From Clavelina lepadiformis (lineage: Eukaryota; Chordata; Ascidiacea; Aplousobranchia; Clavelinidae): a stretch of DNA of 64,000 nt. The DNA is taken from NCBI RefSeq assembly GCF_947623445.1, contig NC_135247.1, positions 1,490,501-1,554,500 of the forward strand, given 5' to 3'. The notes below the pieces were generated by a model, which made no database searches, had not been told where the DNA came from, and saw nothing but the letters and a program-made list of their open reading frames with translations. Of the stretch, positions 24,325 to 36,214 are shown one piece after another; positions within the stretch are counted from its first letter, which is position 1, and the number at the start of each line of letters is the position of its first letter. A program made the translations under genes and the position numbers.

Positions 24325-25271
24325 AGAAGAAATGGTTTTGACTCTATTATCTTGCTACCTTGAATGAAATGCGGTAAAACTTGTTGTGCAGCGAACATTA
24401 TTACTCTTGTTTTTTCCTTTAATGTCAATGGTATAATGTCATGTGATTATCTTGTAATTAATTTTTTTGTGAATTGGCTTGCCTACTGTATTCATTAAAT
24501 GTTTATAGAAAATCTTTATTTGGATTAAAAATGACAAGTACTTATGAGTGAATTTCTTTTTCACACTTTGTAAGTAAATGCCAATATGAATTTTGCACAT
24601 AGTCAGACACTATGTGAGTGTCTACATATTTGTTATGTTTATATTTAAAGTGTGCGACTTGTCTTAATGCTCTTATATACCTAAACTCGCACATGTAGCA
24701 AATGCTGAGATATGTTATTTGTTCTTATACATATGTATGTATACAATGATATAATCGAATCGTGACCTAATTTATTTGACCAATCGATTGATAGCTCCCA
24801 ACCGTCTTTTTACTTTTAGTTTTTATGTAACTATAGATGAGTTGCAAAAGTATTAAGTCAAGGAAGTGATTCTTCTGAGTTTCAAACGTGTATAGTTGTG
24901 AAAATCACTGCCCACAATGCATTGTGCATCACAAACCCACACATTTTTTACCTGATGCACTATATCGATAGTCTGTTTGTACAAGTAGTTTTTTAGATTT
25001 CTAAATTTATCTGATGTAAATAAATTATCAAAAAAGCTCTGTAATACATAATTCATATATTTGCGTATAATCAAACTCAAGCTGCGCATTGCAGCTGTGA
25101 GAAATACTGTTGTTAGTTAGTTTAAAGCTGCTTGAACTGTTACTTCTGAATACATTTGCGAAACTTTATTAACTCTATTTTTCTGCGTTAAGTCACTTTG
25201 TTTGTTTCTGTTAAAAACAAGTATATCTTTAACAATATATTCCTAACATAAATTTTTCATTAAATGTGTAC

Positions 25272-25677
25272 TAGGGATGTGCCGCGAGGAAGATTATTCG
25301 GGTTCGTGCGAACCCAAATATCATGAAGGTTGACACAAACGAATCCCGAATCTATTCGCATTAGAACCAAACAATAAAAATTCCTCCAAAAGTTGTCAAG
25401 TCTTGCTTCAAAAATGACGTAATCGATAAACAAATCGCTTTCTTTCGAAAAATAATGTTTAATAATTGTTAGGAAAACGACCTTCATTGTAAGTACTGCT
25501 GACTCTAGTTTAGCATTGTCGGGAAACTAGATCATCATTTTTTACGAAAGTCAGTAAATTTATAAGTAATATTGTATTCGGGTTCGCAATTGTTGGTATT
25601 CGTGTTCGCCCGAATCTTCCACAAAGGCGATGTTCGGCGAATCTATTCGGGTTTGGGTTCGTATCGGCCCATCCCTG
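25272..25677. mobile_element. Inverted-repeat MITE with ATTCGGGTT sub-terminal repeats (hAT-like)
   Basis: The left end, TAGGGATGTGCCG followed by ATTCGGGTTCG, is mirrored at the right end, which read inward gives AGGGATGGGCCGATACGAAC and AACCCGAATAG. Further ATTCGGG/CCCGAAT words occur inside. The layout resembles hAT-type MITEs, but I could not find a convincing 8-base target duplication, so the superfamily is tentative. No coding potential. Confidence 0.6.
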
Positions 25678-26061
25678 TTATGTAGCAATGATAATAATGT
25701 CCAAGGGTATGATGATTCTGCACTTTTGCCAGGGCTGTATATGTATATTCTTCCATGCTTATCGAGTGTTGACTGTTAAAAACCTATTTTACGTTAAATA
25801 AATGCTGAGTTAGTATTTACTCAAGCGAGTAAAACCGACATCCTCTCATACAGGTTGGGTGTAGTTGTGCACCATTGGCTCCAACTATTTAAACACATAT
25901 TTTGCCGAATCTATAGGTTGTTGCCATTGTTGCAAAATATAGTCTTATCATGATATTTTTAAAATACTTTTGTATGATATCAAGTGTTGTAATGACTCTT
26001 TGATGACGGATTTATTTGAGGTATTCTGCAATTTCACTAAACCAGTTTGTGTACCGTACGC

Positions 26062-26637
26062 TAGTGATTGCAATTCTGGGCCAAATTTTAAAACCCGGGT
26101 TTCGGGTATGTGACAGCAAATAACCAGGTAAACCCGTTTTTTTCGAATTTCGAATAAGAGCGATTTTTTTCTGTCAATAATGGACTCGATATGTACTATA
26201 CTATGCACTCCCACTTTGCGCTTACGTCACGTGCTGGCGCTCTTTGCCAAGGTGCTGCGTGTGCCTCTGTGTTAATATCCTGCCCTTACACCTGCTCTGC
26301 TCCTACGTCACACACGAAGGAGTTAAAGCATGGACAGGGAGCGAACATGAATTGTGTGTATGCGCAATGTGCCAGTGACCGTGTGTGATGTAAGTGCAGA
26401 GTGACAGTGCGGGGGAACAGGCACAGAAGCGCCAAATTTTTTTCTTTCGCAACAATCGTATTGCGATGAATATATTATGACGAAGCAGTAAGGAAATAAT
26501 GAACAGTATAAATAGCATTCAACCGAGCCAAATCGCACATTTAAACATTTTATAGTCTTTTCCTAAAACCCCGGGTTTTGGGTTGTATAAAATAGCAAAA
26601 AAAACGGGTTTCGGGTAAACCCGGGTTGCAAGCACTA
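26062..26637. mobile_element. Inverted-repeat MITE with CCCGGGTTT sub-terminal repeats (hAT-like)
   Basis: Left end TAGTGATTGCAA and right end, read inward, TAGTGCTTGCAACCCGGG. AAACCCGGGTTTCGGGTA-like blocks lie just inside both ends. Flanking octamers CCGTACGC and GCGTACAC match at 6 of 8 positions, a possible hAT target duplication. The interior carries ACGTCAC and CACACG words in both orientations and is partly palindromic. The plus-strand frame at 26191-26388 is inside the element and is not a gene. Confidence 0.6.
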
Positions 26638-27390
26638 GCGTACACAGAATGACTTTCAATTTCTTGTTTGGAAAGAAATACTTTACACTTTCCAGTCAGA
26701 GATTTTAATTCAAATTGTTATTGTATTTAAACTTATGGAATAAATATGAATTTAAAGTCAATGCTTGTTTTTGTTATGTTTTGTTTCAACAAAATTTTTG
26801 AAGTATATTATATGCTCATTATCATAAGTAGCATTGATTTGATTGATTTGGCTTATAGTTCCTAATTAACTATAATACCAAGAAATATAATAGCCGAAGT
26901 TTGCATACACAAAAGAGTTTGGGTCAAATTGTTGTTGCAACTTGTCACTTACCAACATATGACAGCGTGTTGCTGTGATTAGCGGTATCACTTTCATCTT
27001 TGAATATACTTTTACAAATATTTCGGCGCTAAAATTTGGTGTGGTTAGCTTTACGGCTTTCACAAATTTCATTCAAAAGGTGGTAAATAGCAACAATATG
27101 TAGCTTTGAAATCAGCAACTGTGTTTACTCAGCAGTTACCTACCAGCAAACCAACGAGTAATGCCAACCGGTTAGCAGCTAAAAAAATTTCTCAGCTGAA
27201 ATTGTAAAACAATGCCCGATTTGTGAAACAAATAGAAACATTGTTACTTTTGAAAAATATACATTTATTAATGTGAATCAGTAAAAAAGATCACATACAT
27301 TTGAACAGTGGCATAAAAAACATTTTGTGAAAATGACAAAGCGTTGTCTTAATGATTACAAAAGGCCATTGAGTTTCGAAGCGAAGTCTT

Positions 27391-30300
27391 TCACCAAACA
27401 AATCCCAGCCTTTTCTTCGCGACAGAAGCGTCACCAACGTCTGACTTTGATTTGATGCTTTCGGTGGTGGAACGCTGATTGTTGGGAAGCTGAACACCAT
27501 ATCTGTGTGAAAAGAGAGAAATTGTGTAGATCTCTAATGCTTGGTATGGGCAATAGAATAATGTTCCCAGGGAAATTTTACAAAGGTTCCGCAGGTCTTT
27601 CTAGAAACACTCATAAAACTAAACTGAGGTTTGTCAAAGCCGATGAAATAATAACAGTCATAAGCTATATTATAAGCTAAGTTATAAGCTTACCCATCTG
27701 TAGTAAGATAGCTTGGTCGAATTCCTCCTTTTCCATTAAACTGGGGTCCCCTACCACCTCCTGAACCTGCAAGAGAAGCTTTGTATAACGGGTAAGGGTT
27801 TCGGTCTTTCTTCTTTGCCTCAGAGATGACCTATTAAACAGTTGAACTTAGTTCAATTACTACTACAAATCTAGAGCTACGTTTTCTTTATCATTAAAAC
27901 CCACTGATTGTAAATATATGTCCTAAGACATTAAGTTAATAATGTCAGGAAAGGTTTCAATTAATGTTATTTGATACAAATATGTTGGCATTTTGAACTC
28001 TACCTGTAGATGGTCATAGAAATTAGATTACTTTATTTGCGTATTGTTGGAATTGTTCCTCCTCGATGGAGTGAAGCTGAAGCAACTTCTCATCGTGGTA
28101 CAAATCATCCTCGCGACCACCACGTTCTTTCGCAGCCCGCTCGTTAACTTGTTCCAAGTGGAATTCTGCAAATAACAAACAAAATGAAAGTTCTTCGCAT
28201 TTCTATGTTTTGTAATCAGTTGACATATACTGTAGGTGTAAACATCGTGCGTTAGTAGCAACATGAAAACTGAATTTTCCATTATTATTGCACAATAATC
28301 AATTGAGCTGATTTTAAATTGTTACCTTGCAGTTTTTTATTAGTTTCTCGTTGATTTTTTCGTCTCTCGGCTTGTTTTGCTGCAAAGACTTGATCTGCTT
28401 CCAACTTCATTTCCTGATGTTCCAATGCATTTTGTCGGTCTTCCTTTGTTTTCTGTTCTTTTAAAGCAAGCTGTGCAACACATTTTTCTTTTAAACTTTA
28501 TGTATTGGATTGTATCATTAACTAGCTATTAACTATTATTAACTAGCGGTAGCAGGTTAAGAAAGACAGTGCTATGAGATGTCACTGATAATTTTTGCGG
28601 AATAGAAAACAACAAACCTGCTCATTTCTATGAGCAGTAATAGCAGCAAGATCTTGTTGCAATTTTTCTTGTTTTTGTGCAATTTCTCTTTGCAGTTTCA
28701 TTTCCTTTTCTTCGGTTGCTTTCTTGATGCGAACATCTTCATCATCAACTTTTTGCTTCAATTGGGCGGCAAGACGGTTTGTCATCCGGTCTTTGTGGTC
28801 CATCACTTCCCTGAAGTACAAAATAATGGTAGAGTACTGGCACTGATTGCATAATTAGTGGCTCTCAATCGATCAATCATATCATTTTACGGAAGTTTGA
28901 TAAAAAATTTTCAAATGATTAGATTTACGGCATAAACAATTTGTACTGAATCTAAATAACAACAAACCTTATTTGACACAAGTGGCAAGAATCAATGCGT
29001 TTCCTCAAAAATTTTATCTTACAAGTTCAGTTTCAAACTCACTTGAACAAATGAGCCTCTTTTTCTTTGCGAAGTTTCAGCATCCTCTTCTTAGCAGCAG
29101 CAAAGAGTCTGATCTCTTCTTCTTCTTCTTCCTCCTTCTGTTCCTCCAGCGCATGGATCGCTGCTCTGTTAATTCAAAAACATCTAAAATTTTACATCGT
29201 TTTCCTAAAGTAATATAATCATGTTGTCGAAGTGTATTGTGAAATGTGCCATAGCATTGAATTACTTTTAGTTATCCAAAGCCAGTACAATGGTCTTCAC
29301 TAGAAAAGCATTTTAGTGGAACTTAGTTAAACTTGAGATATCGAAAACAGTGCAATAAGAGCAAAGTTTAAACAATTGATTTTGATTAAAGTCTTAAAAT
29401 TCATTTGTTTTACAACTGCAAAAATATTTTAACAAGAATGCTGACTGACTTGTTGAGGACGTGATCCTTATGAGATTGCATGATGTTCATTTTTTCTTTC
29501 TTCCTCACTTCTTCCAGTTTCTTCTGTTCCCACTCGTGAAGTTTTGCCAATTTCTGGAGCTCCACTCCTTCCCTCTTGTCATCCACCTTCTCTTTTTCTC
29601 GTTGAACATCGTGCTCCCGTGTTCTGCATGCGATTGTAAGATGAATACAGTTGAAGATGGTTTAAATCGTTATTTAAGTTTGTAGCGGTATGCCTGCCAA
29701 TTAGTCATTACAAATTCGGCAATCGAACTCGAATCAGACTTTACTTTGGAGTACCAAACTACTCAATAGCACACAAGTTAAATTGACCAATGAAATTTTA
29801 CTATTAAATAATACCATATCATTTTATGTAGGCATTGAAGAAAATCTTTTAATATGACTCAGTCAAAATATTTATGCATGCAAATTTTTTTTTTGGTTTC
29901 TTTCACATCTTACTGCATTTTTTGATATTCTGCCACTTTTTTTCGTTCCAGATATCGATCTTTTGCGTTCTTTTGATCTTCTATAGTACCTCGCTCATAT
30001 TCCTCTCTGATTAGTAGATAAAACCAAATCAACGTTAACAAAAAATCACTGATACGATTTAAACTCAAAAAGTTACAATGACCAGGCAAAAATAAATATT
30101 TGTGTTTGGGTTTTCCTGTGGTTAATTGTTTGTAGGAATGGTTTTATTTTGCTATAACGATTAACATTTCACATTTAGTTTCCATGCAACCAACAACACT
30201 AAAGGAAATTCTAATATTTAACCTTGTTTGTGCTTATTGTTGCTATTTTTATAAGATTTCCAAAAAGTTACCTGTAATGTTTCAACAATTCCTGATCTTT

Positions 30301-31330
30301 ACCAACACTGGAGGCCTCTTTTTGTTTCTTGAGTTCAACTTGAGCTTCTCTTTCTTTCAAAACTTCAGTAAGGAGAAGAGCACCCTGTTATATTGACATC
30401 ATCAAAGATAGAAAAGTATTATGGCACAAGCTTCCTTTAATATGTTCACTCACGTGAAAAGATTTTATGCGGTCTGTCTGATAATATTGGGTTGTCTTTG
30501 CTTTTTCTATTGCTTCTTTTCTCTTTGAGGCTTGGAATTGGGCTTCCTCGATATCAATTTTTACTCGATTTTCTTCTTCTTTTGCTTCACGAAGTTTACG
30601 TGCTTGAAGTTTCATCTGTCTCTGACCCTGTTAACAAACTTCTATCTTCACTAACTCTATCGCAAATTTGCAACATCTTTTAAAATTTATTAGTTAGTTT
30701 TTTCGAAAATATCTTACAGCAATTGTGTTTGACCAATTTTGCACAATTTCTTTTGATTCAGCGTGAAGAGCTTCTTTTTCTGCTCTCACTTGACGAATTC
30801 GTTCCATCTCTCGTTCATTGGAATGCAAACTTTGCTGGATTCTGTCCCATTCTTGGCGTGGCAAAACTTTTATCTAAACCCATTTTGAGTTATTTGTAAA
30901 TATTGTTTATAACAAAACGTTTGTGCTTAATTCTTTCGTTGCAACTAACTTTTACTGCATCTTATGATTGGCGTGTTATAATTTTGTGAGGAAAAAATTA
31001 ATTCCTCAAAATCATAGCACACAGCTGACAGGACAATATCACTGCAAGCGTAGCAGAAAAAATAAACAAACAAACTTGGCGCAAATCTGTGCCATCCAAA
31101 GCTGCCATTGGACCAATCATAACTCCTTGTTCAGAATCATTTTCAGTTTCTAAAACAAACAATTTACTGTCCAGTTTTTGTTTGTGACTACGTTTTATAA
31201 ATTTCATAAGCATACAACGAAGCAATCTGTCAAGGGGCCACGAACCTCTAGCTTTCTTGGCAGACTTTGGTTTTGATTTTCCAGCTCTCCTTCCATACTG
31301 GATGAAATTAGCATTTTGTACAGTTGCCAT
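27391..31330 (-). CDS. CFAP210: CFAP210 (CCDC173), ciliary doublet microtubule inner protein
   Basis: 13 exons predict 570 residues (human is about 550). In transcript order: 31330-31246, 31149-31076, 30873-30718, 30627-30454, 30384-30272, 30006-29914, 29623-29450, 29165-29043, 28810-28618, 28470-28326, 28165-28032, 27830-27694, 27502-27391. All junctions are GT-AG with matching phases. The protein is almost entirely charged alpha-helix rich in Glu, Lys, Arg and Gln, of the trichohyalin-plectin-homology type. Diagnostic segments are DLRQ...KVLPRQEWDRIQ near residues 50-65, and KRKEAIEKAKTTQYYQTDRI followed by KSFHGALLL near 145-170, as in vertebrate CFAP210/CCDC173. The family's proteins bind inside the doublet microtubules of motile cilia and sperm tails. 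The last 85 residues are Gly/Pro-rich and unstructured (GSGGGRGPQFNGKGG). Start: the ATG at 31330 gives MATVQNANF; a frame extending upstream has no support. A poly(A) signal on the minus strand lies at 27264-27269. Confidence 0.9.
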
Positions 31331-33081
31331 TGTGCATAGAACTGCAGTCTTAACAATACGCAAAATAAAATAACGAAGGCTGTAAACCAATACGTTCAGA
31401 TGTTCTAGCCTAGGCCTAATCTAACTAAATGATTAATTAAATGTTATACCGTACTGAAAGGCATACTCTGTATTACCCCACCAGCACCGTTTAATTTTTG
31501 AAGATCTTGTCACTGAATTAAAGTACAGTACAATTTGTTTACAAATTCTCCGTTTAATTCAGCACAAGGCACAAATATCGCTGAGCTTTTCAGACCTTGG
31601 TTTGTTTTAGCAAAGACATTATTGATTGTCGTTGTCATGACTACAGTAATCCAAGCATGTTATTCAAACATAGAAACAAAATAAAAGTGAAACCAAAATT
31701 GGACCAATCTCAGTTAACTTAAACCACCAAATTGAAGATAAAAATTAATATTTTGATCAAAAAAAAAAATTTAACTGGTAATAAAATTTTAGTTCACAAA
31801 TTAATTACTCCCGTAAAATAGTACTTTCCATTCAAAGAAAGGTGAAAAGATAAAATAGGTTGTTTTTAATTTTTTAGACACATTATGTCTAAATGCTTCA
31901 ACTTGTGTAAATATTGTTTGTAAAATGATGTGTTTTATGGCGATTAAGCTAAAATTACAGTAAGTCATTTTTAATATCTTTACATTTATCACCTTACAAG
32001 AATTTATAAGTTACTATGAATGTAAGATTTTACTTGTTTAGCGTGATCCCCGCGAAATGCTGAGCATTCCCGCGAAATGGAAAGCAATGAAGCAATTTGA
32101 TGACATGAGTTTGCTGGGTGTGACGATTGCACGATGCTAGGCCTATTTCACCTGAAAAAAGTCTGCACGCGCTATGGCCTAGACTCTTAGAGTCTGGCGT
32201 ATGCTTTTCAAAGATTTTGGTAGTGTAATATCAAACTCATCGGCAAGAAATATATACCCAGAGCATTATCTGTTTAATGGTAACTTAGACCAGCAAGGCC
32301 AAAGCTAATTTAACCTGCGCATAAATATAGTCTTCATTCGATGTTTGTTATATTCTAGGCTACCCTTTCGGTTTTAGCGGCCGTACTGCCGAGTATGGCG
32401 GTTTCCAGCAAATCCTTGGGTACACCAAAAAATGTGTTTTTAATGTAAAAACCGTAATGTGCATACCAAATTAAAGCACACGTCATTGCTTTTAACTCTG
32501 CGAAAGATTTAAAAATGTTTTACCTGTGATCGAAGACTAACACCCTCCATTAGTAAATGACATAAGAACTTTTACAAATTTACCAGCGTAGAACGTGACA
32601 CAACAAAGTTCAGACAACCAATGCGAAGCATGTTATTAGCCTAAAATTAATAACCTCACAAGATAAGGTCAGACCACATTCAGTGAGCATTTCTTTAGCC
32701 TGTGATTTGACAAAAGATAGGTCAACAAAAGGACATAAAAGGCAATAAATTTTTTTTGTTATTGTTATAACTGTTGCGCATTTTTTCGGGACATATCTGA
32801 GTGCGCCCGACTTAGGACGTTTGACCATTTGCATGGAATAAAAATTTGCGGATTTTCACTATCCTGGAAAGGTTGAATGAAAATTTGCATTTAGTTATAT
32901 AAAAATTTTTGCCTGTTATATCCAGTAAAACTTGTGTTATATAGAGAGGTTTGGATCAGCAAAGAAAGAATCTTCTTGAAAATTTGCTGCGCTGCTATAA
33001 ATGACTACAATGTATGTTTGTACAGATTAAATTTGCAGTACAGTACTTGTTAAATTTGCTGAAGTCATCCAAGCAAAGAAG
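31331..33081. other. Divergent intergenic region between CFAP210 and CDCA7
   Basis: The two genes are transcribed away from each other, so this 1.75 kb should hold both promoters. No TATA box or CpG-rich island stands out. Open frames at 31801-31992 and 32610-32834 on the minus strand lack coding features. Nothing else recognised. Confidence 0.5.
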
Positions 33082-34041
33082 ATGACCACGGTTACAATGC
33101 AGCACTCGCGTGACATCCGCGCTTTGTTCGATGAGAGCAGTGATGCGGAAGAGTTCTTTGGCTTTCCTTCAAGCGAAGTCTCATCAGTTGGATCATCAGA
33201 GGATTTACTCAAGGACATTGAAGATTCTGAAAAAATATGTGACACTGATAGTTCGGATGAATCATCTGATGACGATTCTCACGAGAGCATTGTAAGGAAA
33301 CAACGAGCTCAGCTGATGAAGAAGAAGCAATTCCTTGACAATCTGATGAAGGATCTTAACTCAAATCCAGCTTTTCTCAAAATGAAAGCGACAACTCCGC
33401 AGCAATATAAAAGGAGTTTATCTCCAAGGAAAAATCCAAGAAAGAAAACCCAACGTGACATTTATTATCGCGACCCCCCTGTAACAAGGCAGAGGTCAGG
33501 ATCTACAAAACTGCATGAACCGTTAAAACAGAGGTCGTTCAGATCCTTCTTAACAGTTAAGTTCCAGATGAAACGGAAACAGAATATGGAAACAAACATG
33601 GGCCCTAAACGAAGGTATTCATCCCACAATGCCCAAGTTCATGAAATCATTCCAGTTGAAGACGTAACCCGAGAAATGCTGAACAATATTGCTCAGCATT
33701 CAGTCGGAAAGCATTATGATGCAATAAACGGTAGTTCTTGTCACCAGTGTAGACAGAAAACAATCGATACAAAGTCTTGTTGTCGAAGCAAAGATTGTGT
33801 GGGGGTTCGTGGTCAGTTTTGTGGACCTTGCTTGAAGAACAGATACGGCGAGCTCGTGGAAGACGCTTTACTTGATCCAGAATGGAAATGCCCGGTTTGC
33901 CGTGATTTCTGCAACTGCAGTATTTGCCGCAACAGGAATGGAAAGTGCCCCACTGGCATTCTCATCGGATTGGCGAGGCAACATGGCCACAGCAATGTCA
34001 AGGATTATCTGGATGCCTTGAGTAAAAACGGATTGGAATAA
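33082..34041 (+). CDS. CDCA7: CDCA7-type zinc-finger protein (HELLS cofactor)
   Basis: 319 residues in a single exon. The C-terminal 100 residues are the CDCA7 zf-4CXXC_R1 domain. Cysteines at about 220, 223, 233, 234, 239, 247, 250, 270, 273, 277, 279, 282 and 289 fit CHQCRQK, GVRGQFCGPC, NRYGE, DPEWKCPVCR and CNCSICR, closely matching vertebrate CDCA7/CDCA7L. CDCA7 binds DNA or nucleosomes and recruits the remodeller HELLS to maintain DNA methylation. The residues altered in human ICF syndrome (Arg of HQCRQK, Gly of VRGQFCG, Arg of NRYGE) are all present. The N-terminal 110 residues are acidic and serine-rich with a short helix KKKQFLDNLMKDL; the middle is basic. The start at 33082 is the first ATG; a second Met follows five residues on. 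A poly(A) signal lies at 34690. Vertebrate orthologues are multi-exon, so intron loss or retroposition is possible. The CDCA7/CDCA7L distinction cannot be made. Confidence 0.9.
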   Translation: MTTVTMQHSRDIRALFDESSDAEEFFGFPSSEVSSVGSSEDLLKDIEDSEKICDTDSSDESSDDDSHESIVRKQRAQLMKKKQFLDNLMKDLNSNPAFLKMKATTPQQYKRSLSPRKNPRKKTQRDIYYRDPPVTRQRSGSTKLHEPLKQRSFRSFLTVKFQMKRKQNMETNMGPKRRYSSHNAQVHEIIPVEDVTREMLNNIAQHSVGKHYDAINGSSCHQCRQKTIDTKSCCRSKDCVGVRGQFCGPCLKNRYGELVEDALLDPEWKCPVCRDFCNCSICRNRNGKCPTGILIGLARQHGHSNVKDYLDALSKNGLE

Positions 34042-35562
34042 GTGAAGATTATTGGTCACTGCTAGTTCCGATGCCAGTCATTTGTATATAATATCCTAAT
34101 CGCCTATGGAGCTTGTACTTGTACTGCATTTGCAATTTTTGACGTTTGAAGTTAAGTTTTTGTTTTTTATAAACGTGTTCTCGTTCTGTAAGGTGCTATG
34201 TTTCTGAAAAATTCTTTCTTGCCTTTCAACCAGCAGTGTGTTTAGAAATTATGTTATTTAGTGAAATTGACTTATGTATGATTTGTCGTGAAATATTTGA
34301 GCATGCTAGATCTGTGAATTTGTTGCAAATTTTTTTGTTTTATTGTATATAATAACACAATGAGCTGTAAAACGTCATTCACTATTACTTCACATGTTCT
34401 CAAACATTGTAACTAAATGTTAATGAATGTATGCAAAACATGTGCTCGCCCAGTTGTTGTAAAATCCCTTTTGGTGCTACCTAAGAAGTATTTTAAACAT
34501 TTTTACCATGACATTTTTTGAACTATTTTATATGCAAAACCATGATTAGAGCAATCCTTTCCACCTAGTGCAGCATGTATGTACTGGCATGTAGTGTTTA
34601 TCTCAGTGGAAAATGTAAATATGTTTACTGCTTGCTGTGCTATTAACCGAAGCTGCCAATATTTTACCCTGCTACATTTTAGATTTGCAAATAAAAGCAA
34701 TAATGTAAGTTTGTTGCTTAAAATCAGTAGTTCTAGTGGTTATGTCGCCGTACTATCAAAGCAACGATTCGACAATCTTTCATCTATCATATGTATACAA
34801 AGGAATACGAAACGCTAGGTTAAGAGCCAAGAAGGGCGATCACACATGAGAAACATGTCATAGACAGTAAAATTTTTATGAAGTTTAAGGAAACTGAGAC
34901 GAGCATTTGTGTTGCGTCATACGTGAAAAAGAACCATAAAATAATAAATAAGCCTACTGCCCATTTTAATATCAGGTTGTTAGTCGTTATTTCACTTTTG
35001 TGGCAGCTTACTTCAGATTTGTGTTGTGGTCATGAAATTAACTCCTCCATTTTATCTTAAAGTGTTCCGAGCACGCTTGTTAAATCAGAATGTTGTTTAT
35101 CAGAAAGATTAGAATTGTTTGAAGATCATTTTATTCACGAACAGGTTAACAATTGTCACATGTACCAGTGAGAATGACGTCACCACTTTGCCAGAAGCTC
35201 GCCAATTTCCTTGTTTCGTTCAAGTTTGTATCTATCATTTTAAAAGTTTACCGGCTTTAGATGCCTGTTGATTTTGGGATCAATGCTTGTTCCGGTGTGT
35301 TTTCTATGCCATATAAGTTTTATTTTATGTTGTTTTGATGGAAAAGCGGTTTTTTTTCAGTTTACCTGCATTTTTCATCACTTCCGATTGTCTTTTTCTT
35401 CAACTTTTCTTGTTATACTTTGACCATATATAGACCGGGACGTAAATTTGGTTGTCAAATATCTTGCGACTTCCAGCTTCAATAAACCGTCACGAATACA
35501 CTTACGATGTCTATGTGGAAGCCTCTTTGAGGAACAACAACTTCGTCACATGTTAAATAAAT
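34042..35562. other. 3' flank of CDCA7 and spacer
   Basis: It contains the CDCA7 3' untranslated region up to the poly(A) signal near 34690. Beyond this no coding region, element or RNA gene was recognised. The open frames at 34579-34818 and 34878-35060 lack any supporting feature. Confidence 0.5.
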
Positions 35563-36214
35563 CTAATTTGCCCAGTTGGGTGAAGGAGAAATCTAAAAAC
35601 AGGCTTACCTTATAAGCTGTTTGTAATTCAGCCACATGCATAGTCCAAGCAAGGTTTAATTTCCTGCCATGGAAACAAAGACCTTTGGATAATTCTGAGA
35701 AAAATATTAATGTGCAAACGAAGGGTTAAATATTTACATTACGTTTAAATATTTGCCGCAGTGACTTGGTCTCTCGTTACTCGATTTGAACAAGTATATT
35801 GTACAGGCAAAAAGAATATTCTGTCGACACGAAATGACAACACAAAACCTCGCCATTTATATTGTTTTGTAACAAAGGCATTTTGACAAAACCATCCGTG
35901 TAATTCCAGTTCGGATAAAGCCGCGGCAAGATTATGACGAGTGGCCTCAAAGAAGTTCCTTGTTTTGCTTTTCAATGCGATTATTTTTGTTGTGTTTGAG
36001 TTAACGAAAATTTAAAACTGCTGTATTCCGAATAAACGGAAAAGTCCTTTCTACCTTGTTGGCACATCCGCCTCGTTGCTGTGCTTTCGAAGCATTTCTA
36101 CTGACGCGTACAACGGTCGTTCTGCATGAAGCCGGTCAATGGTATAAAAAGCTGGGAACCACTCAAAGGACTTGTTATAGAACACGTTTTGCCGAAATAG
36201 GTTTAAATCTTGAC
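35563..36214 (-). CDS. Unidentified protein, last four exons (5' part not found)
   Basis: Four minus-strand segments join with correct splice signals and phases: 36214-36055, 35958-35849, 35694-35609 and 35592-35563, ending in TAG. They encode about 128 residues, including FYNKSFEWFPAFYTIDRLHA, RHNLAAALSELELHGWFCQN, KGLCFHGRKLNLAWTMHVAE and the C-terminus ISPSPNWAN. The amino-acid mix looks like a folded protein with helices and several Trp and Cys residues. I recognise no family. The preceding exon must end after the first or second base of a codon and was not found up to 38.4 kb. A decayed duplicate of the exon border at 36055 lies at 37811-37992. It could be a real gene whose 5' exons I missed, or a fossil that kept its frame. 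Confidence 0.5.
35973..36051 (+). repeat. Direct repeat, copy 1 (80 bp, near-identical)
   Basis: About 80 bases, including GAGTTAACGAAAATTTAAAA and CCGAATAAACGGAAAAGTCC, recur at 37811-37889 with only a few differences. This copy is intronic and abuts the splice donor of the exon 36214-36055. Confidence 0.85.

Larger units (their letters stand above)
24325..27390. other. Spacer between the GPCR gene and the CFAP210 gene
   Basis: The two genes converge here. It holds two inverted-repeat elements (25272-25677 and 26062-26637) and the minus-strand poly(A) signal of CFAP210 (TTTATT on the plus strand at 27264-27269). The short open frames in it lie within the elements or lack any coding features. 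No gene seen. Confidence 0.5.

Noticed and set aside
26191-26538. Open frames on both strands near 26.2-26.5 kb
   Set aside because: They lie within an inverted-repeat element with low-complexity ACGTCAC/CACACG words.
31246-31390. Longer CFAP210 start at 31390 (MVYSLRYFIL)
   Set aside because: The extra 20 residues are not like the family's N-terminus, and the ATG at 31330 gives a normal start.
33027-33245. Minus-strand frame overlapping the CDCA7 N-terminus
   Set aside because: It is the antisense of acidic/serine codons in CDCA7; such shadows are expected.
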